From contig CANRGN010000015.1 in NCBI GenBank assembly GCA_947630235.1, positions 1 through 40,662 on the forward strand: a stretch of 40,662 nt of DNA. The letters run 5' to 3'. Shown piece after piece: positions 1-8,625 of this stretch (position 1 is the first letter of the stretch; every line of letters starts with the position of its first letter). The notes below the pieces were generated by a model. It had not been told where the DNA came from. It saw only the letters and a list, made by a program, of their open reading frames with translations, and did not search any database. The position numbers and the translations under genes are program-made. The DNA is from an uncultured Clostridia bacterium (GTDB lineage Bacteria; Bacillota; Clostridia; TANB77; CAG-508).

Positions 1-27
1 AAAAAACATATATAAAAATATAGAGTA

Positions 28-203
28 AGATATGGAGTATATATATTTATTTTGTTGAGCGAACGAATGTGGGGACCGACAAGCTACTAATTCTTAGAAA
101 CGGCGCCACCCAAAAGGAATCCCTCAGGCAAACAAGCCATTTCTTAGAATTAGTTCGCAGTGGGCAGTAGAGCCAACAAAATAAATATATATACTCCATA
201 TCT
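28..203 (-). ncRNA. Long rod-shaped structured RNA, 6S RNA-like candidate
   Basis: Positions 28-57 and 174-203 form a perfect 30-bp inverted repeat, which would close a long RNA rod. Inside it, read on the minus strand, are a largely unpaired bubble, a second stem (CTAATTCT against AGAATTAG, then AGAAA/TTTCT and TGGC/GCCG) and a GC-rich apical part. A closing stem, central bubble and terminal stem over about 175 nt is the architecture of bacterial 6S RNA. The internal sequence is far richer in GC than the surroundings and no protein frame fits it. The minus strand is preferred because T-rich sequence follows the stem at the window edge and all neighbours are on that strand. The 6S identity is an inference from shape and size; another structured RNA is possible. 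Confidence 0.45.
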
Positions 204-246
204 GGCCCCCGTCTGTGCTAAAATATAAATAAATAAACAAATAAAC

Positions 247-277
247 ATTAAAGGGCGATTTACAATCGCCCTTTAAT
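247..277 (-). terminator. Rho-independent terminator of the ABC exporter operon
   Basis: A perfect 13-bp stem (ATTAAAGGGCGAT and its complement) with a 5-nt loop lies just after the stop codon of the ABC transporter gene. On the minus strand it is followed by a T-rich tract. It separates the ABC operon from the structured RNA candidate. Confidence 0.85.
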
Positions 278-281
278 AAAA

Positions 282-2171
282 CTACTCCAACTCAAAAGCC
301 CCAGTATACAATTCATAATATTGCCCCTTTTGCTCAATAAGCTGTTCATGCGTACCTCTTTCAATTATCCTTCCATGCTCCAAAACTATAATAGCCTTTG
401 AATTTCTAACAGTTGAAAGTCTATGTGCAATTACAAAAACCGTTCTCCCCTCCATCAACTTATCCATTCCATCTTGAACCAATTTCTCAGTTCTAGTATC
501 AATACTAGATGTTGCCTCATCCAATATCATAACTGGAGGATTATTTATTGCACACCTTGCAATAGAAAGAAGCTGTCTTTGCCCCTGAGATAATTGACTT
601 CCATTTTGAGTAAGCATAGTATCATATCCATCTGGAAGCATTGATATAAATTCATGAGCATTAGCAATTTTTGCAGCATTTATAACATCTTCATCAGTTG
701 CATCAGAATTACCATATTTTATATTTTCTTTTATTGTACCTGTAAATAAATTGGTTTCTTGTAATACCAAGCCTAAAGACTTTCTTAAATCCTCTTTTTT
801 AATTTTATTAATATTTATTCCATCATATCTAATTTTTCCATCTTCTACATCATAAAATCTATTAATTAAATTGGTTATAGTAGTTTTTCCTGCACCTGTT
901 GCTCCAACAAAAGCTATCTTTTGACCAGGTTTTGCATATAATGAAATATCATGTAAAATTTGTTTATTTTCCTCATAACCAAAATCTACATTTTCTAATT
1001 CTATATATCCTTTAAGTTCAATATATTCAAGTCTTCCATCATGATGTTGATGCCTCCATGCCCATTTTCCAGTTCTCTCTTTAGACTCTGTAATATTTCC
1101 TTTATCATCAATAATTGCATTTACTAAAGTAACATATCCATCATCTACCTCTGGTTCTTCATCTATTAAAGCAAATATTCTAGTTGCACCAGCTATAGCC
1201 ATAACTATCATATTAACTTGATTAGAAACATTTTTTATTGGTTGATTAAAGCTTCTAGTTAAAGCTAAGAATGAAGCTATAACACCTATTGTAAGTCCTG
1301 GAACCATTTCAGTTATTGCTAAATATGCTCCAAGAATTGCTACTAATACATATTCTAAATTTCCTAAATTATTCAAAATTGGCATTAAAATATTTGAAAA
1401 TTTATTTGCTTTAACCATATTATCGTATAATTCTTCATTCAATTTATCAAAAGCGTCTTTGGCTCTTTCTTCATAATTAAATACCTTAACAACTTTTTGA
1501 CCATTAATCATTTCTTCAATATATCCATTTACTTTTCCTAAAGTTTCTTGTTGCTTAATAAAATAAGTACCACTTCTTTTTGTAATAGATTTTGTAACTC
1601 TAAGCATTATTACAACAAAAACTAAAATGAAAATTGTAAGTGGAATACTTAATGTTAACATTGATATAATTACAGCCATTATAGATAAAACAGAAGATAT
1701 AAGCTGAGGTAAACTTTGAGAAATCATTTGCTCTAAAGTATCTGCATCATTTGTATAATGACTCATTACATCACCATGTGAATTAGTATCAAAATATTTA
1801 ATTGGTAATTTTTGCATTTTTGTAAACATAGTATCTCTTATATTTTTTAAAGTACCTTGAGCTATTACTACCATTATTCTATTATATATAAATGTTGTAA
1901 TTACACCTGTTATAAAAATTGCACACATAAATAAAATTAAATTTCTTAAACCATCAAAACTAGGATTTTCTACAGTTAATAATGGCATTATATAATCATC
2001 TATAATTGTTTTTGTAAATAGAGGTGCACATACAGAAACAACTGAACTAATTAACAAACATATAAATACTAGTACTAATCTTTTTTTATAAGTTTGAGTA
2101 ATAAGTTTTAATAAACGTTTTACAGTATTCATATTAATTTGAGGTCGTTTATCTTGCATCTTTTTACTCAT
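282..2171 (-). CDS. ABC exporter subunit with canonical ATPase site (TMD-NBD half-transporter)
   Basis: This is one half of a heterodimeric type IV ABC exporter. Six hydrophobic segments occupy roughly the first 320 residues, followed by a nucleotide-binding domain with Walker A GATGAGKTT (about residue 425), signature LSQGQ, Walker B VMILDEATS with the catalytic Glu, and switch His in IAHRLS. An insert of about 45 residues rich in charged residues and Trp (KWAWRHQHH) sits between the membrane and ATPase domains. The start at 2171 is chosen because AAGGAGG lies 8 nt upstream; an in-frame ATG at 2201 and another at 2177 are badly placed. The gene overlaps the stop of the partner half-transporter by 8 bp, so the two are translationally coupled. 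The substrate cannot be read from sequence. Confidence 0.93.
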   Translation of the reverse strand: MSKKMQDKRPQINMNTVKRLLKLITQTYKKRLVLVFICLLISSVVSVCAPLFTKTIIDDYIMPLLTVENPSFDGLRNLILFMCAIFITGVITTFIYNRIMVVIAQGTLKNIRDTMFTKMQKLPIKYFDTNSHGDVMSHYTNDADTLEQMISQSLPQLISSVLSIMAVIISMLTLSIPLTIFILVFVVIMLRVTKSITKRSGTYFIKQQETLGKVNGYIEEMINGQKVVKVFNYEERAKDAFDKLNEELYDNMVKANKFSNILMPILNNLGNLEYVLVAILGAYLAITEMVPGLTIGVIASFLALTRSFNQPIKNVSNQVNMIVMAIAGATRIFALIDEEPEVDDGYVTLVNAIIDDKGNITESKERTGKWAWRHQHHDGRLEYIELKGYIELENVDFGYEENKQILHDISLYAKPGQKIAFVGATGAGKTTITNLINRFYDVEDGKIRYDGININKIKKEDLRKSLGLVLQETNLFTGTIKENIKYGNSDATDEDVINAAKIANAHEFISMLPDGYDTMLTQNGSQLSQGQRQLLSIARCAINNPPVMILDEATSSIDTRTEKLVQDGMDKLMEGRTVFVIAHRLSTVRNSKAIIVLEHGRIIERGTHEQLIEQKGQYYELYTGAFELE

Positions 2172-3906
2172 CTGCATTACCTCCTTTTGTTTGAGATTCA
2201 TAAACTTCTTTATAAACTTTGTTATTTTTTAATAAATAATCATGTGTTCCAATAGCATCTATTTTTCCTTGACCCATAACTATTATTTTATCACAATCTT
2301 CTACAGAAGAAATTCTTTGTGCTATTATTATTTTAGTAGTATCTGGAATTTTATTATTAAAAGCATCTCTAATAAGTTTATCTGTTTTAGTATCAACAGC
2401 AGATGTTGAATCATCTAAAATTAAAATTTTTGGCTTTTTTACTAATGCTCTAGCAATACATAATCTTTGCTTTTGCCCACCAGATACATTAGTTCCACCT
2501 TGCTCAATATATGTATCATATTTATCAGGGAATTCATTTATAAATCCATCAGCCTGTGCTAATCTGCAAGCTTCATAAAGTTCTTCATCTGTTGCATTTT
2601 CATTTCCCCATCTAAGATTTTCTTTTATTGTACCAGAAAATAATACATTTTTTTGTAATACACATGAAACTGCATCTCTTAAAGTTTTTATATCATAATT
2701 TTTTACATTTTCTCCAGCTACTAAAAGCTCTCCTTCAGTAACATCATATAATCTTGGAATTAAATTTACTAAAGATGATTTTCCAACACCAGTTCCTCCA
2801 ATAATACCTATTGTTTCACCAGAATTTATTTTTATATTTATATTTTTCAAAACCTCTTTATCTTTTTTCCCAATATAACTAAATGCAACATCTTTAAATT
2901 CAATTTCTCCATTTTTTACTTCATTTATAGGATTATCATTATTTTTTATTGTTGGTTGTTCATCTAATACTTCACATATTCTTTTTCCTGAAGCAATTGA
3001 TATTGTAATAGTAACTGATATCATTGTAAGCATCATAATTGAAAACAATATTTGTATAGCATATGTAATCAAACTAGAAAGTTCACCAGTAGTTAGTTCT
3101 GTCATATTTGATAAAACTATAATTCTAGCACCAATCCATGAAATTAAAATCATACTTGTATACATTGCCAGTTGCATTGTTGGTGAATTAAAAGCTAATA
3201 TTCTTTCTGCTTTTGAAAATAATTTAAATATTTGATCAGATTTTTGTTTAAATTTATTTTCTTCTTCATCCTCTAAACAAAATGATTTTACAACTCTCAT
3301 TCCAGATGTATTTTCTTCAACAATATTATTTAAGTCATCATATTTTCTAAATACTTCATTAAATATTGGCATTGCAAGCCTTGAAATAACAAATAAAATA
3401 ATACCAACTACAGGAATTAATAAAAAGAAAATTATAGACATTTTTTTATTTATTTTTATTGCCATAAATAAAGAAAATATAAGCATAAATGGTGATCTAA
3501 CCGCACCTCTTATAATCATTTGAAACGAATTTTGAACATTTGTAACATCTGTAGTAAGCCTTGTAACTATACTTGATGTACTAAATTTATCAATATTTGT
3601 AAAAGAAAAATTTTGAACTTTATAATATAAATCTTTTCTTAAATTCTTTGCAAATCCACTTCCTGCTTTTGCAGCAAACATTCCTGATAAAGATCCAAAT
3701 GCTAAAGATAATATTGTAAATATAATTAAAATAATTCCTATTCGTACTATATCTGGCATAGATGCTTTATAAATACCCTCATCAATAAGCTTGGCCATAT
3801 AATATGGTACAGCGACTTCTAATATAACTTCTAAAGCAACAAAGAATGGTGTTAAAAATGTTGCTAATTTATATTCTCTAATTGACTTTATAAGTTTTTT
3901 TATCAT
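2164..3906 (-). CDS. ABC exporter subunit with degenerate ATPase site
   Basis: This is the partner half-transporter (580 residues): an N-terminal six-helix membrane domain and a C-terminal ATPase domain with Walker A GGTGVGKSS (about residue 370) and signature VSGGQ. Two catalytic positions are altered: Walker B reads ILILDDSTS, with Asp in place of the catalytic Glu, and the switch His is Gln (IAQRIS). In heterodimeric exporters of the LmrCD, BmrCD and TM287/288 kind one composite site is degenerate in this way, so the pair probably works as an asymmetric exporter. The ATG directly follows the stop of the upstream gene, and its AAAGGAG site lies inside that gene, so the three genes form one operon. 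Confidence 0.93.
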   Translation of the reverse strand: MIKKLIKSIREYKLATFLTPFFVALEVILEVAVPYYMAKLIDEGIYKASMPDIVRIGIILIIFTILSLAFGSLSGMFAAKAGSGFAKNLRKDLYYKVQNFSFTNIDKFSTSSIVTRLTTDVTNVQNSFQMIIRGAVRSPFMLIFSLFMAIKINKKMSIIFFLLIPVVGIILFVISRLAMPIFNEVFRKYDDLNNIVEENTSGMRVVKSFCLEDEEENKFKQKSDQIFKLFSKAERILAFNSPTMQLAMYTSMILISWIGARIIVLSNMTELTTGELSSLITYAIQILFSIMMLTMISVTITISIASGKRICEVLDEQPTIKNNDNPINEVKNGEIEFKDVAFSYIGKKDKEVLKNINIKINSGETIGIIGGTGVGKSSLVNLIPRLYDVTEGELLVAGENVKNYDIKTLRDAVSCVLQKNVLFSGTIKENLRWGNENATDEELYEACRLAQADGFINEFPDKYDTYIEQGGTNVSGGQKQRLCIARALVKKPKILILDDSTSAVDTKTDKLIRDAFNNKIPDTTKIIIAQRISSVEDCDKIIVMGQGKIDAIGTHDYLLKNNKVYKEVYESQTKGGNADE

Positions 3907-4509
3907 CTAATTAGCGCTCCTTTCTTGCTCTCTAATAAAATTAACAAAATCCGCAATAGCTTTTCCTCTATGACTAATTTTATTTTTATCTTCTTTACTC
4001 ATTTGAGCAAAACTTATATCTCCAACCATAAAAATTGGATCATATCCAAACCCATTATTTCCATGTTTTTCTTTTGCTATAGTTCCTTCGCACGAATTTT
4101 CAAAAATATGCTTTTTACCGGTTTCATCTATATAACAAATAGAACAAATAAATCTAGCTGTTCTTTCTTCATCTTTTGCATTTTCTAAAGCTTCAATAAT
4201 CTTTTTTATTCTATCATCATCTGTTGCATTAGGACCAGCAAATCTATTTGAATATACTCCTGGAGCACCATTTAAATAATCTACTGCTAATCCACTATCA
4301 TCAGCAATAACTGGCCTCCCTGTTAGCTTAAATATTTGCTCTGCTTTCAAAATAGCATTTTCTGAAAAAGTTATACCTGTTTCCTCTACTTCTATATCTC
4401 CTACAGCTTCTTTTTGAGAAATAACTTTTATATCAAATTCTGCTAGTTTTTTTGATATTTCTTCTAATTTATTTTTATTATTACTAGCAAGTATAACAAC
4501 TTTTTGCAT
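3907..4509 (-). CDS. rdgB: XTP/dITP pyrophosphatase, probable internal translation start
   Basis: This marks the second half of the fused frame as a possible independent product of 200 residues, the normal RdgB length. The ATG at 4509 has AAAGGAG at 4516-4522, a spacing of 6 nt, better than many starts in the window. The protein begins with the family-typical N-terminal strand (MQKVVILASNNKNKL). Whether the cell makes the fusion, the short form or both cannot be decided from sequence. Confidence 0.6.
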   Translation of the reverse strand: MQKVVILASNNKNKLEEISKKLAEFDIKVISQKEAVGDIEVEETGITFSENAILKAEQIFKLTGRPVIADDSGLAVDYLNGAPGVYSNRFAGPNATDDDRIKKIIEALENAKDEERTARFICSICYIDETGKKHIFENSCEGTIAKEKHGNNGFGYDPIFMVGDISFAQMSKEDKNKISHRGKAIADFVNFIREQERSAN

Positions 4510-5772
4510 TATAATCTCCTTTCTTATAATTTTTATATTTTGAATAGCTTTTAATACTCCTAATTTCCCATATTCATATGTAAGTGCACCTTGTTGAAAA
4601 GCTACATAAGGAGGTCTAATTGGTGCATCACAAGATAGCTCTATTGATGATCCCATTGTAAAAGCTCCTGCAGCCATTATAACTTTATCATTATATCCTG
4701 GCATATCCCAAGGCATTGGAACAGAATTTGAATCAATTGCAGAACCTGCTTGAATTCCTTGACAATATTTCACTAAATCATCTTCATTTCCAAACTCTAT
4801 TGTTTGAACAATATCTGCTCTTCTCTCATTCCATTTTGGTTGTACATTATATCCTAATTTTTCTAACATTTTACTAGTAAAAACTGCAGTTTTCAAACTG
4901 CTAGCAACAACTGACGGTGCCATATACAAACCTTGAAGAATATTTTTATTTATCCCTAATGTAGGTCCTACTTCCTTTCCTTGTCCTGGTGATGTTAATC
5001 TTTCTGCAGCTAAATTAACCAACTTTGCTTTTCCTACAATATAAGCTCCATTTGGTGCTAATCCTCCACCTAAATTTTTTATCAAAGATCCAACCATTAT
5101 GTCTGCTCCTAGCTCAATTGGTTCTTTTTCATCAACAAATTCACCATAACAATTATCTACCATAATTATTACTTCACTATTTGCTTCCTTTATAGCTTTA
5201 ATAACTTTCTCTATTTTATCAATAGTTAGACTATGCCTTAAATCATATCCTCTTGATCTTTGGATTTCTATTAGTTTAACATTACCTTGTTTTACTCTAT
5301 CTACAATTTTAGGAATATCAAAATCATTATTTACTAAATCAATTTGTTCATAATTTACTTTATATGCTTTTAATGAACTTTCATTTTCTACTAATCCTAT
5401 AACTTTATCTAAAGTATCATAAGGCTTTCCACAAATACTTAGCAAAGTATCTCCTGGTCTTAAAAGTGCAAATAAACATACAGTTATTGCGTGCGTTCCA
5501 GATATAAATTGAGTTCTAACTAAGCTATCCTCAGCTTTAAAAACCTCTGCAAATACTTTTTCTATAGTATCTCTACCTATATCATTATAACCATACCCTG
5601 TTGTGCTACCAAAATGCATATCTGATATTTTATTATTTTGAAAAGCTGATAAAACCTTCATAGAATTTATTGTACATCTTTTTTCAATATCCTTAAAAAT
5701 ATCTTTTAGTTCTTCTTCTGTTTCTATTGCTAATTTTTCCAAATTATTTGCTATTCCAAAACTTTCATACAT
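3907..5772 (-). CDS. In-frame fusion: YnbB-type PLP protein (aluminium resistance/methionine gamma-lyase family) + XTP/dITP pyrophosphatase
   Basis: Residues 1 to about 415 are a PLP-dependent enzyme of the YnbB family. The N-terminal motif GSTTGYGYNDIGRDT and the probable PLP-lysine motif GSLIKNLGGG are visible, and the length matches family members. Residues 422-621 are a complete RdgB/Ham1 house-cleaning pyrophosphatase that hydrolyses non-canonical purine NTPs, with ASNNKNKLEEI, DDSGLAVD, GVYSNRFAG, GFGYDPIF and SHRGKA. No stop separates them. However, Met422 (4509) is preceded by AAAGGAG 6 nt upstream, so the pyrophosphatase may also be made alone. The simplest reading is two adjacent genes whose separating stop was lost. 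A consensus-like promoter and a terminator-like leader hairpin precede the gene. Confidence 0.9.
   Translation of the reverse strand: MYESFGIANNLEKLAIETEEELKDIFKDIEKRCTINSMKVLSAFQNNKISDMHFGSTTGYGYNDIGRDTIEKVFAEVFKAEDSLVRTQFISGTHAITVCLFALLRPGDTLLSICGKPYDTLDKVIGLVENESSLKAYKVNYEQIDLVNNDFDIPKIVDRVKQGNVKLIEIQRSRGYDLRHSLTIDKIEKVIKAIKEANSEVIIMVDNCYGEFVDEKEPIELGADIMVGSLIKNLGGGLAPNGAYIVGKAKLVNLAAERLTSPGQGKEVGPTLGINKNILQGLYMAPSVVASSLKTAVFTSKMLEKLGYNVQPKWNERRADIVQTIEFGNEDDLVKYCQGIQAGSAIDSNSVPMPWDMPGYNDKVIMAAGAFTMGSSIELSCDAPIRPPYVAFQQGALTYEYGKLGVLKAIQNIKIIRKEIIMQKVVILASNNKNKLEEISKKLAEFDIKVISQKEAVGDIEVEETGITFSENAILKAEQIFKLTGRPVIADDSGLAVDYLNGAPGVYSNRFAGPNATDDDRIKKIIEALENAKDEERTARFICSICYIDETGKKHIFENSCEGTIAKEKHGNNGFGYDPIFMVGDISFAQMSKEDKNKISHRGKAIADFVNFIREQERSAN
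4516..4522 (-). promoter_or_regulatory. Internal ribosome binding site for rdgB
   Basis: AAAGGAG sits inside the continuous fusion frame, 6 nt before the ATG that begins the RdgB domain. It supports internal initiation and an origin of the fusion from two separate genes. Confidence 0.65.
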
Positions 5773-5802
5773 ATTAAAATTTCCTTTCTAACGAAAAAAC
5801 AA

Positions 5803-5821
5803 AGCTTAAAAAAATTAAGCT
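5803..5821 (-). promoter_or_regulatory. Terminator-like hairpin in the leader of the YnbB-RdgB operon
   Basis: AGCTTAA pairs with TTAAGCT around a T5 loop, and on the minus strand a T-rich tract (TTGTTTTTT) follows. It lies between the promoter at 5847-5875 and the start codon at 5772, so it would be transcribed in the leader. It could act as an attenuator or as a back-up terminator for pyrH. Confidence 0.5.
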
Positions 5822-5846
5822 CATATTTTTAATCTAACTTCTACTA

Positions 5847-5875
5847 ATATTACCATTTTTTACATTAAATTTCAA
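5847..5875 (-). promoter_or_regulatory. Sigma-A promoter for the YnbB-RdgB/ABC operon
   Basis: On the minus strand TTGAAA (5870-5875) and TAATAT (5847-5852) are separated by 17 nt, with a TG one base upstream of the -10 box. It lies 75-103 bp upstream of the start codon. Confidence 0.55.
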
Positions 5876-5904
5876 TACTCAACAAATTGAAACATAAAAA
5901 TAAT

Positions 5905-5954
5905 GGGACAAGGGAACGGAAATTTTGCCCCACTTTCTACGTCCCTCTGGGGCA
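5905..5954. repeat. GC-rich intergenic hairpin block
   Basis: TGCCCC (5926-5931) pairs with GGGGCA (5949-5954), and GGGAC/GTCCC-type words occur on both sides. The block is clearly richer in GC than its surroundings and contains no credible gene. It may be a small dispersed repeat; only one copy is visible here, so that is a guess. Confidence 0.35.
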
Positions 5955-5957
5955 CAA

Positions 5958-5986
5958 AAAGCTCTCCTAAAATATAGGAAAGCTTT
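5958..5986 (-). terminator. Rho-independent terminator of pyrH
   Basis: An 11-bp stem with one mismatch (AAAGCTTTCCT against AGGAGAGCTTT on the minus strand) ends in five T residues immediately after the pyrH stop codon. Confidence 0.7.
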
Positions 5987-5990
5987 TATT

Positions 5991-6725
5991 TTAATATAAT
6001 TCTGTTTTACAATCACTTCCAATATATGTACCAATTTCTTCGTTTCTACATATTTTACTAATAGCATCTTTTTCATCAAAATCAAATACATATAGTGGCA
6101 TATTATAATCTCTTGCAAGAACAAAAGCAGTTTGATCTGCAACTTGTAAATTTCGGCTTATTACATCTTCATAAGTAATATTTTTAAATCTTTTTGCATT
6201 ACTATCTTTCTTTGGATCTGCAGTATATACACCATTTGCTCCACTCTTTGCCATTAATACTATATCTGCATCAATTTCAATAGCTCTTTGTACAGAAGGA
6301 TAATCTGTTGTTATAAAAGGTTGACCAAGTCCTCCTCCAAAAATAATAACTCTTCCTTTTTCTAAATGTTTTTTTGCTTTAAGTCTAATATATGGTTCTG
6401 CAACTTGAGGAATAGAAACTGCTGTCATAACTCTAACATCCTCCTGTGTTTTGCAAGTTAATGCTCCTCTTAACATTAAACTATTTATTATTGTAGCCAT
6501 CATTCCAATATTGTCAGCTTCAACTCTTTCTATATTCCATTCTTCTGCTGTTCTACCTCTAAAAATATTTCCGCCTCCAATTAAAACAGCTACTTCTATT
6601 CCATTTTTTCTAGCTTCTATTATTTGATCTGTAATGGCCTCTAATTTTTCTTTATTGAAGTTTTCGTTATTAGCTCCACCTAAAGCGCCACCACTTAATT
6701 TTAAAAGAATTCTCTTATATTTCAT
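5991..6725 (-). CDS. pyrH: UMP kinase
   Basis: This hexameric bacterial UMP kinase phosphorylates UMP to UDP with ATP in pyrimidine nucleotide synthesis. The N-terminal KRILLKLSGGALGG loop, the GGGNIFRG phosphate-binding segment, FGGGLGQPFITTD and DAD..LMAKSGANGVYTADPKK are all typical amino-acid-kinase motifs. The length of 244 residues is normal. AGGAGG stands upstream of the ATG. It is usually part of an rpsB-tsf-pyrH-frr cluster, but here it stands alone between its own promoter and terminator. Confidence 0.96.
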   Translation of the reverse strand: MKYKRILLKLSGGALGGANNENFNKEKLEAITDQIIEARKNGIEVAVLIGGGNIFRGRTAEEWNIERVEADNIGMMATIINSLMLRGALTCKTQEDVRVMTAVSIPQVAEPYIRLKAKKHLEKGRVIIFGGGLGQPFITTDYPSVQRAIEIDADIVLMAKSGANGVYTADPKKDSNAKRFKNITYEDVISRNLQVADQTAFVLARDYNMPLYVFDFDEKDAISKICRNEEIGTYIGSDCKTELY

Positions 6726-6759
6726 GAAATAATTTCCTCCTAATATTCATTTCTGTTAG

Positions 6760-6787
6760 ATTATATCATATATATTTGTTTTATCAA
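6760..6787 (-). promoter_or_regulatory. Sigma-A promoter of pyrH
   Basis: On the minus strand TTGATA (6782-6787) and TATAAT (6760-6765) are 16 nt apart, with an extended -10 TGA. It lies about 35 bp upstream of the pyrH start. Confidence 0.75.
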
Positions 6788-6832
6788 GTTTTTTTATATA
6801 GTTTTATAAATTAGTTGTTTTAAAATATAAAA

Positions 6833-8533
6833 CTAATCTTCTAATTTTATACAATGTATATTTTCAGTTTCTTCTATATATGTTTTTCCTAAAAAACTTG
6901 GAAAATAATATGTATCTAATTCATATTTTGGTTCTACTATAATATTTCCTTCTTCATCTATTACTCCCCATTTACCATCTTTTTTTATTCCAGCAAAACC
7001 ATAAGTATTTAATTCTGTTACAATATCATAATTACATTCAACTATTATATTGCCTTTTTTATCTTGAAATCCCCATTTATCATTTTGCTTTACCGCATAT
7101 AATTTATTATCAAAAATTTCAGTATTGGAAATTTGTTTACCATCAAATGATAAATATATAATATTATCATTTGAATATACTACAGCATATTTATCCTTTA
7201 TGTTTTCCACAATTGCATCACTTATTGTGGATATTTTTTTCATATCTTTTGAATAAATATCAGTTTCATTTCCTCTTTTAGCTTCTAAACAATCTATATT
7301 ATATATTTTTAAAATACTATCATATTCAGCAGGTACTACTACTCCTGACCATACATTTAAAACACCAACTTTATTTTCTTGTGTTGTAAAAATAAAATAA
7401 TCATCATATGCATATTTTAAATTTATATAATTATCTTTTATAACTGTACTTTTATTCATTATACTATAATAATTATTATCATCAATTGTTATAAAATAAT
7501 TAGAATTTGATGTATTCTCAATACTTTTATAAGATGGATTAGTTATAAAATTTCCATTTGTATCATAAAGCTTTTTGGTATCATTCTTTTTAACCAAAAT
7601 ATACTTTCCTGCTAAAGAATATTCTTCATATTTATCATCTAAAATTTGTTTACCATCTAAATTATAAAAAGTATTATTTTTCGTTGTTTTTGCAACAATT
7701 ATATTTGAACTTGAAGAAAATAAAATTGATTGATAAAAATTTTCTATTATTTGCTTCTTATTTTTATATACACCTTTTTTTCCAGCTTTCATTTCAATTA
7801 AGTAAATATTTTCTTTATCATTATAATTAAAAATTCTTTCAACTAATTCATATTCTGGTTTTAAAAGAAGTTTTCCTGACGAACTAATATATCCACTTAG
7901 CAAACCCTCATCTGTTTTCTTTTTTACAATATAACCCGTTTTTGTATAACCATCTTCCTGAGTAGAATAATTATCTCCAACAATACTTGCATATTCTGTT
8001 GGAATAATCTCATTTCCTCTGCTATCTAGAACACCAAAATTCTCATCTTTTTCTACTAAAAGCTTTCCTGGTTTAGATTTTAAACTTTCAATTGAATCAT
8101 AAGTAGCTTGTACAATTATATTCCCATCTAAATCAATTAAACCATATTTTCCATTTTCTTCATACTTTAAAACTTCTTTTTCTAGTTCCAGGTTTTCTTC
8201 TGATGTAATTAAAGCTGAAATATTATTAAAACCTTCAAATAATTTTTCGCCTTTTGAATTTATAATCTCATAATTGTTTTCATCTACATTACAAATAAAA
8301 ACATCTTTTTCTGGATTTGGAATATAAATTTCTGAATAAATTGTATGTATTATTTCTTTTCCAGTTTTATCTACTACTCCTACTTTTCCATCAGTAGAAT
8401 ATTCTAAAAAATAATTTCTATTATAAATTTTGTATTTATCTTCGAAAATCAATTTATTACTTCTTGAAAATAATATTGCAAAAATAATAAAAATTATTAT
8501 AAATAACCATATAATGCATTTTTTAGTTTTCAA
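6833..8533 (-). CDS. Membrane-anchored WG-repeat protein
   Basis: An N-terminal membrane anchor (hydrophobic stretch CIIWLFIIIFIIFAILF) is followed by about 530 residues of WG/DKxGxIVxxxYD repeats, clearest in KYGLIDLDGNIIV, KWGFQDKKGNIIV and KWGVIDEEGNIIV. Such repeats form propeller-like or solenoid surfaces outside the cell; their ligands are mostly unknown. The longest frame opens at an ATG at 8596, but that ATG directly follows a TATAAT box and has no ribosome site. A TTG at 8533 with GGAG 8 nt upstream gives a 566-residue protein and fits the promoter better, so it is used here. No clear strong terminator follows. Confidence 0.8.
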   Translation of the reverse strand: MKTKKCIIWLFIIIFIIFAILFSRSNKLIFEDKYKIYNRNYFLEYSTDGKVGVVDKTGKEIIHTIYSEIYIPNPEKDVFICNVDENNYEIINSKGEKLFEGFNNISALITSEENLELEKEVLKYEENGKYGLIDLDGNIIVQATYDSIESLKSKPGKLLVEKDENFGVLDSRGNEIIPTEYASIVGDNYSTQEDGYTKTGYIVKKKTDEGLLSGYISSSGKLLLKPEYELVERIFNYNDKENIYLIEMKAGKKGVYKNKKQIIENFYQSILFSSSSNIIVAKTTKNNTFYNLDGKQILDDKYEEYSLAGKYILVKKNDTKKLYDTNGNFITNPSYKSIENTSNSNYFITIDDNNYYSIMNKSTVIKDNYINLKYAYDDYFIFTTQENKVGVLNVWSGVVVPAEYDSILKIYNIDCLEAKRGNETDIYSKDMKKISTISDAIVENIKDKYAVVYSNDNIIYLSFDGKQISNTEIFDNKLYAVKQNDKWGFQDKKGNIIVECNYDIVTELNTYGFAGIKKDGKWGVIDEEGNIIVEPKYELDTYYFPSFLGKTYIEETENIHCIKLED

Positions 8534-8596
8534 AAGATCATCTCCATAGGCATTATTTTCATTATGCTTCTTGCCTAAAATTTCATAATTTTTCAT

Positions 8597-8625
8597 ATTA
8601 TATCACACTAAATTAGCATAGTAAA
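8597..8625 (-). promoter_or_regulatory. Promoter of the WG-repeat gene
   Basis: On the minus strand TTTACT is followed 17 nt later by an extended -10 TGATATAAT that ends immediately before the ATG at 8596. Transcription would start inside the first codons of the long frame, which argues for the downstream TTG start. Confidence 0.6.

Noticed and set aside
5879..6142. 87-codon minus-strand frame overlapping the 3' end of pyrH and the GC-rich intergenic block
   Set aside because: It overlaps pyrH, crosses the terminator hairpin, and has no ribosome site.
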